A DNA stretch of 49,935 bases, taken from NCBI GenBank assembly GCA_964621605.1, contig CAZUMJ010000022.1:1-49935 (forward strand), given 5' to 3'. Numbering within the stretch: the first letter of the stretch is position 1; the number at the start of each line of letters is the position of its first letter. Position numbers and translations under genes: made by a program. Below the pieces are notes generated by a model. It saw nothing but the letters and a program-made list of their open reading frames with translations. It had not been told where the DNA came from and made no database searches. Source of the stretch: CAZUMJ01 sp964621605. Lineage in GTDB: Bacteria; Actinomycetota; Acidimicrobiia; Acidimicrobiales; Iamiaceae. Below, piece by piece: positions 45,947 through 49,935 of this stretch.

Positions 45947-48718
45947 CTACTCCTGCAGACACGCCGTGGCGATGCGGCCGGGGCCGAGCGGGAACGACCC
46001 ATCGAACGGCTCGAGCGGGCGACCACGCAGGTCGGTCAACCATCCACGCCGGCCCGCGATCGTGACCGTCGTGGGTGCGGTGCCCGGGTTGAAGACGCGG
46101 AGCTCAAGTTGCCCGCCGTCGCGGCGCCGGAGGGCCGACACCTCGGCCCCACTGACCTGCAGCGCCGAGCCCGAGCCGTCGGCGTCGACATGCGCGTGGC
46201 GCAGCACCCTGGGGCGCTCGACGTGACGATCGACGTCACGGTCGTCTAAGGGCTCGCCGGGTGCGGTCGTGCGGATGCCGCCCACACCCAACAGCGGAAC
46301 GAACGCGTCATCGGCCACTGCGTAGGCGTCTCGCGTGCCGATGTGCACCGCATAGCGCGCCTCGACGGGACCGATCATCTGTGGACCCTCCAGGTGGGTG
46401 ATGGGCCCGGCGGGGAGCGGTCGGGTTGCCATGGGTGCCTGTGAGAGCAGCCCCGTGGCGCGCACCAGCGTGAGGGCGAGGGCTCTCGCCTCGGTGGGCG
46501 CGGTGGGGTCAGGGTGGAGGTCGACCAGTTCGTATTCGAGGAGCCCTTCGTGTGCGACGGTCAACCCGCCCGCAGACACGAAGCGGCGGCTCGGGTAGGT
46601 GGCGAGCCCAGGTTCGGTCGGGCCGCCCTCGGCGACCAGGCCACGTTCGACGATCGCGAACGCGCACTCGGCCTGTGAGGTCGCCGCCGGCGTGGGCAGG
46701 GGGAACCACGCCCGTAGACGGTGGTCGCGGCTGGCGTTGTCGAAGCGGACGTGCACGCGTACGAAGTCGTCACCCGCGTGGAGTTCGAGCGTCGTGCGCA
46801 CGACGGTGTCGACCTCGCCGACACGCGCTTCGCCTTCGACGTGTGTCGGCCAGCGGTAGGTGGCCGTGAGGTCGATGCGCCCGCGCAGCGGGCCTGCCGC
46901 GCTGACCTGGACGTCCAGGTCGACCGGTCGGTCGACGACCGTGTCGTTCGCCGGGGGGCACCAGTTGTACGTGTCGCCCTTGTCGCCTGTGTCGACGAGA
47001 CGCCCAAGACCGCCATGGCCGTTGATCGAGAAGGTGCCGTCGTCGGCAACCTCGACGCGCACGACCCCGTTCGTGATGGTGCGGCCGTCCGCAACGACGG
47101 GCTCGACCGTGAGCGGACCGGGCGCCCAGGGGCGCCACCCGAACCCCGGGACGTCCGGCACGTAGGCGAGGACACGGCGGTGCGGGGTCGAGTCGATGAA
47201 GACGTGGACGATCCCCGTGGGGTCGACCTCTGCGAGGCGGGAGAGCTGCGCTCGCGCTTCGGTCGGGTCGAACAACCCGAATCGACGTGCGTCGACCTTG
47301 AGGAGGACCCACACGGTGTCGTCGTCCTGCTCGGTGATCTCGACAGCGTGGACGTCGCCGATGTTGTTCACGATCACGTCGATGAAGTCGGCCGCGTCGG
47401 CACGCGTGATCGTGTCCATCGGAAGCGCATCGGGCGCCTCGAACAGCACCTGTGCGCCGTCGATCGCGACGGTCGGCGGCAGGTCGAGTTCGACGAGCCC
47501 GCCGCGGGTGCGAGCCGTGGTGTTCAACGCGAGCGGCGCACCCGCCCCCGCGGGCATGCCGGCAATCGCCGGCGATGCGTTGCCGAGCGCGCCGATGGCG
47601 ATCGATGCGCGCAGCAGCGCTCTGTCGGTCAGGCCCGTCGCGAGGTGGCGTGCTTCGGCGAAGCGGTGCAGCACTGCGTCGACCACGTCGTCAGCCGAAC
47701 ACGCGCAGATCGAGTCGTGCGCGGAGTTCTCGATGACCAGGCGCCATGCCTCAGCGAAGAAGGCCGCAGGCCAACGCGACGCGTCGAGGTAGAGCGCGCT
47801 GAGCGGCTCGGCGTAGCGCTCGAGACCCCGCTCGACCTGCGCTGCGGCCTGCTTCACGTCGACCCGGTTCGACGCCACACCCATGAGGAGGTTGGCTCTG
47901 GCGCCTGAGCGCAGCTCGCCGCTCCACGTGACGAGGTCGTCCGAGCGACTGGCGGCGACGTAGTCGGCGAGCGACCCGACCCGCAGCTGCCACCTGTCCT
48001 GGAGCGCGTTCGCTTCGCCGACGAGGTCGCCGAGGCGTGCCTGGGGGAGGAGGTGGTCGGTGCCGTGCATCCACAACACCGGGTCGGTGTCGGAGCCGCC
48101 GCGACTCCCGACCTCTTGGACGAACAGGTCGATCTGGGTGACGAGGTCCTTGGCGTCGGGGGGGAGGAGGGCGCCGTTGCCGTAGCCGCGTGGGAGGTAC
48201 CGGGCCTGTACGGCCGACCCGTCAGGTGCGACCCAGCGGAAGCTCGGGCGTTGCGCGACCTCCGAGGGTGTGCCCCGCCACACGACCGTGTCGGTGAAGC
48301 CGAACTGCCGCAGGATCTGCGGCATCTGCGCAAGGTGCCCGAACATGTCCGGCAGGTAGCCGACCGGCATCGCTCCGCCGAAGCGCGCCGCACGGCTGAG
48401 CCCGAGCTCGAGGTCGCGGACGATGGTCTCGCCCGACACGAGGAACTCGTCCATGAGGATGTACCAGGGGCCGACGCTGAGCCTGCCCGCTGCCGCGAGG
48501 CGTCTGATGCGATCTTCGGCTTCTGGGCGGATGGCGAGGTAGTCGTCGATCACGGCCATCTGGCCGTCGAGCATGAAGTGGGCATAGCCGGGGTCGCGCT
48601 CCAGCAGGTCGAGCAGGTCGTCGACGAGCTCCACGAGCTGCATGCGGAACGTCTGGAACGGGCGGTACCACTCCCGGTCCCAGTGGGTGTGCGGGACGAT
48701 GTGCACCGTGCGCGTCAT
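45947..48718 (-). CDS. GH38-family alpha-mannosidase
   Basis: Large glycoside hydrolase of 923 residues. The N-terminal catalytic domain begins VHIVPHTHWDREWY (zinc ligands His10, Asp14) and has GYLPDMFGHLAQMPQIL, where Asp124 is the nucleophile. A middle helical domain with HDSICACS (another zinc His-Asp) and a long beta-sandwich C-terminal part follow. It cleaves alpha-mannosides, such as those on mannosylated glycans or lipids, in the cytoplasm since no signal peptide is present. ATG 48718 has a TACGCT box 7 nt upstream on the minus strand. Confidence 0.9.
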   Translation of the reverse strand: MTRTVHIVPHTHWDREWYRPFQTFRMQLVELVDDLLDLLERDPGYAHFMLDGQMAVIDDYLAIRPEAEDRIRRLAAAGRLSVGPWYILMDEFLVSGETIVRDLELGLSRAARFGGAMPVGYLPDMFGHLAQMPQILRQFGFTDTVVWRGTPSEVAQRPSFRWVAPDGSAVQARYLPRGYGNGALLPPDAKDLVTQIDLFVQEVGSRGGSDTDPVLWMHGTDHLLPQARLGDLVGEANALQDRWQLRVGSLADYVAASRSDDLVTWSGELRSGARANLLMGVASNRVDVKQAAAQVERGLERYAEPLSALYLDASRWPAAFFAEAWRLVIENSAHDSICACSADDVVDAVLHRFAEARHLATGLTDRALLRASIAIGALGNASPAIAGMPAGAGAPLALNTTARTRGGLVELDLPPTVAIDGAQVLFEAPDALPMDTITRADAADFIDVIVNNIGDVHAVEITEQDDDTVWVLLKVDARRFGLFDPTEARAQLSRLAEVDPTGIVHVFIDSTPHRRVLAYVPDVPGFGWRPWAPGPLTVEPVVADGRTITNGVVRVEVADDGTFSINGHGGLGRLVDTGDKGDTYNWCPPANDTVVDRPVDLDVQVSAAGPLRGRIDLTATYRWPTHVEGEARVGEVDTVVRTTLELHAGDDFVRVHVRFDNASRDHRLRAWFPLPTPAATSQAECAFAIVERGLVAEGGPTEPGLATYPSRRFVSAGGLTVAHEGLLEYELVDLHPDPTAPTEARALALTLVRATGLLSQAPMATRPLPAGPITHLEGPQMIGPVEARYAVHIGTRDAYAVADDAFVPLLGVGGIRTTAPGEPLDDRDVDRHVERPRVLRHAHVDADGSGSALQVSGAEVSALRRRDGGQLELRVFNPGTAPTTVTIAGRRGWLTDLRGRPLEPFDGSFPLGPGRIATACLQE

Positions 48719-48725
48719 GCGCTGA

Positions 48726-48731
48726 AGCGTA
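48726..48731 (-). promoter_or_regulatory. -10 box of the alpha-mannosidase gene (leaderless)
   Basis: TACGCT on the minus strand, 7 nt before the ATG at 48718. Confidence 0.45.
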
Positions 48732-48835
48732 CGGCGTCGTTCGGTAGCCCTGTCGCTACGGCGACGCGAGGTGCAGGCGGGTCGGTCGTCCACGCGCACG
48801 GGTGCGTCGCGACGGACTCGACGGCGAGGAGGCGG

Positions 48836-48841
48836 TACCGT
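48836..48841 (+). promoter_or_regulatory. -10 box of the GYD gene (leaderless)
   Basis: TACCGT, 7 nt before the ATG at 48849. Confidence 0.45.
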
Positions 48842-48848
48842 CGTGGCC

Positions 48849-49145
48849 ATGCCGAAGTTCCTGATGCTCTCAACCCTCGGCCCCGACGGGTCTGCCCGTC
48901 TGCGCGAGAACCCCGAACGCCTCAAGGAGGTGAACCGGGACGTCGAGTCGATGGGCGTGCAGGTTCTGGCCCAGTACGCGGTGCTCGGTCAGTGGGACTT
49001 CGTGAACATCCTCGAAGCGCCTGACGAGGTCACCATGGCCCGCGTCGCGACGACGCTCGCCGCGCGAGGCACGCTCAAGACCTTGACGATGCCGCTCATC
49101 GACGTCGACACGTTCATCGCTGCGATGGGGTCGGGCGTGGGCTGA
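48849..49145 (+). CDS. GYD-domain protein
   Basis: Small protein of 98 residues, similar to the GYD family (named for a Gly-Tyr-Asp motif; here VLGQWDFVNILEAPDE). Begins MPKFLMLSTLGPDG and ends VDTFIAAMG. A ferredoxin-like fold is expected; the biochemical role of this family is not known. It is convergent with rnhB, with only seven bases between the stops. Confidence 0.85.
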   Translation: MPKFLMLSTLGPDGSARLRENPERLKEVNRDVESMGVQVLAQYAVLGQWDFVNILEAPDEVTMARVATTLAARGTLKTLTMPLIDVDTFIAAMGSGVG

Positions 49146-49156
49146 GCAAGGCTCAG
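49142..49156. terminator. Compact hairpin over two convergent stop codons
   Basis: CTGAGC, loop AAG, GCTCAG: a perfect 6-bp stem that includes the TGA of the GYD gene (49143-49145) and the TGA of rnhB (49153-49155 on the minus strand). Possibly a bidirectional terminator; short for one. Confidence 0.4.
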
Positions 49157-49833
49157 TCGAACAGGGCCCCCTGGCCCGGAAGCTGGCCGGTGTCGCGCAC
49201 GTAGCGGGTGACCCCGGGGAGGTCGTCCATGAACGCCCACGAGCGCCGATGGATCGCGGTCGGGCCTTCGCGGCGCAACGCGGCCTGATGCTCAGGCGAC
49301 GGGTAGCCCTTGTTCTTGTCGAACGCGAAAGCGGGGAACTGCGGGGCGAGCTCGCGCATGAGCCGGTCGCGTGTCACCTTCGCCAGGATCGACGCCGCGG
49401 CTATCGACAGGCACGTGGCGTCGCCCTTCACGATGGTGCGGGTGCGCCCGCCGCCGACGAAGTCCCACCGGCCGTCGACGAGCACGTCGTCGACGGGTGC
49501 ACCGAGGCCGTCGATGGCCCGACGTGCCGCCAGGCGCTGCGCGGCAGACATGCCGAGCTCGTCGCATTCGGTGTGGCTCGCGTGCCCGACGGCCCACGTG
49601 ACGCACCACGCCGCGACGCGGTCGAACAGCGCCTCGCGTGCATCCTCGGTGAGCTGCTTGGAGTCGCGGACCTTGTACACCCGACGGTCGGGAGGGAGCA
49701 CCACGGCCCCGACGGTCAGCGGACCTGCCCAGGCGCCACGCCCGACCTCGTCGACACCCACCACGACGGCATGCCCTGCAGCCCACAGCTCGCGTTCGAC
49801 GCGCAACGTCGGACCGGGAGGACGGCGGGCCAC
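49153..49833 (-). CDS. rnhB: Ribonuclease HII
   Basis: Enzyme of 226 residues that removes misincorporated ribonucleotides and RNA in RNA-DNA hybrids. The active-site signature VGVDEVGRGAWAGPL gives Asp28 and Glu29; further landmarks are YKVRDSKQLTEDAREALF, VLVDGRWDF (catalytic Asp) and SIAAASILAKVTRDRLM. GTG start at 49833, with a TAGCGT box 8 nt upstream on the minus strand. The last 102 bases of the window (49834-49935) hold its promoter and no further gene that can be seen. Confidence 0.95.
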   Translation of the reverse strand: MARRPPGPTLRVERELWAAGHAVVVGVDEVGRGAWAGPLTVGAVVLPPDRRVYKVRDSKQLTEDAREALFDRVAAWCVTWAVGHASHTECDELGMSAAQRLAARRAIDGLGAPVDDVLVDGRWDFVGGGRTRTIVKGDATCLSIAAASILAKVTRDRLMRELAPQFPAFAFDKNKGYPSPEHQAALRREGPTAIHRRSWAFMDDLPGVTRYVRDTGQLPGQGALFD

Positions 49834-49841
49834 GTCGCGCG

Positions 49842-49847
49842 ACGCTA
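49842..49847 (-). promoter_or_regulatory. -10 box of rnhB
   Basis: TAGCGT on the minus strand, 8 nt before the GTG at 49833. Confidence 0.45.
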
Positions 49848-49935
49848 CCGGGCCGGTCGGGGCGCGCCGGTAGGCTCCGGCTCAGTGTCAGGCTGGTCGT
49901 CGTCCGAGGGGTTGGCTCTTAGGCTCGTTGCCTTT

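Overview
The window is high-GC bacterial DNA with dense, short-gapped genes. The gene set points to Actinomycetota: a KstR-type sterol repressor with matching operators, KshA, Ltp3/Ltp4-like aldolases, an F420 biosynthesis gene plus F420-type enzymes, a BsaP-like protein after bioB, CeoB/CeoC potassium regulators, PhoH2, an Rv1264-like adenylate cyclase and a WS/DGAT. Several of these also sit near each other in mycobacteria, but the gene order differs; an environmental lineage such as Acidimicrobiia is plausible but unproven. A run of exactly 100 N (8334-8433) marks a draft or metagenome assembly.

Layout. 1-4759: a WS/DGAT with a histone-like tail, divergent from a membrane-anchored esterase, then an acyl-CoA dehydrogenase and the KstR-like repressor. 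4960-7085: pirin, tadA, an F420-type oxidoreductase. 7097-13804: the sterol side-chain block, with a FadD-type ligase divergent from a tightly overlapping operon (two DUF35 proteins, ltp4-like, ltp3-like, SDR, GH1-like glycosidase). 13947-17545: a frameshifted lipoprotein, an AurF-like diiron oxygenase divergent from its probable TetR repressor, and a coiled-coil membrane protein. 17698-19900: kshA divergent from an F420-type luciferase-like oxidoreductase, with two KstR-like operators between them. 20011-24445: a 40-residue membrane peptide, bioB-bsaP, a Tat-type amidohydrolase, an LPXTG surface protein. 24718-28148: an orphan solute-binding lipoprotein, a hypothetical protein, a DEDDy exonuclease. 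28265-38283: a potassium block (phoH2, kdpE, a shortened kdpD, two KimA-like permeases ending in an OB-fold, ceoB, ceoC). 38456-49833: HU, a PIG-L deacetylase, fbiD, a gpsA-hypothetical-adenylate cyclase operon, OsmC, an L,D-transpeptidase, a GH38 alpha-mannosidase, a GYD protein and rnhB.

How the parts fit. Sites matching TnnAACnnGTTnnA lie before the acyl-CoA dehydrogenase (2874), between fadD and the DUF35/ltp operon (8527 and 8572) and between kshA and the luciferase-like gene (18796 and 18824), so the local KstR probably controls both side-chain and ring degradation. Enzymes that would use F420 occur with the F420 gene fbiD. The potassium block pairs permeases with TrkA-type gating proteins and a Kdp-type two-component system although kdpFABC is absent here.

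Many genes lack a Shine-Dalgarno sequence and instead carry a TAnnnT box 6-8 nt before the start codon, which suggests leaderless transcription; others have a strong Shine-Dalgarno. No tRNA, rRNA, CRISPR array, insertion sequence or prophage gene was seen. No gene-free stretch exceeds about 275 bases; the longest is 24446-24717, which holds three palindromes.
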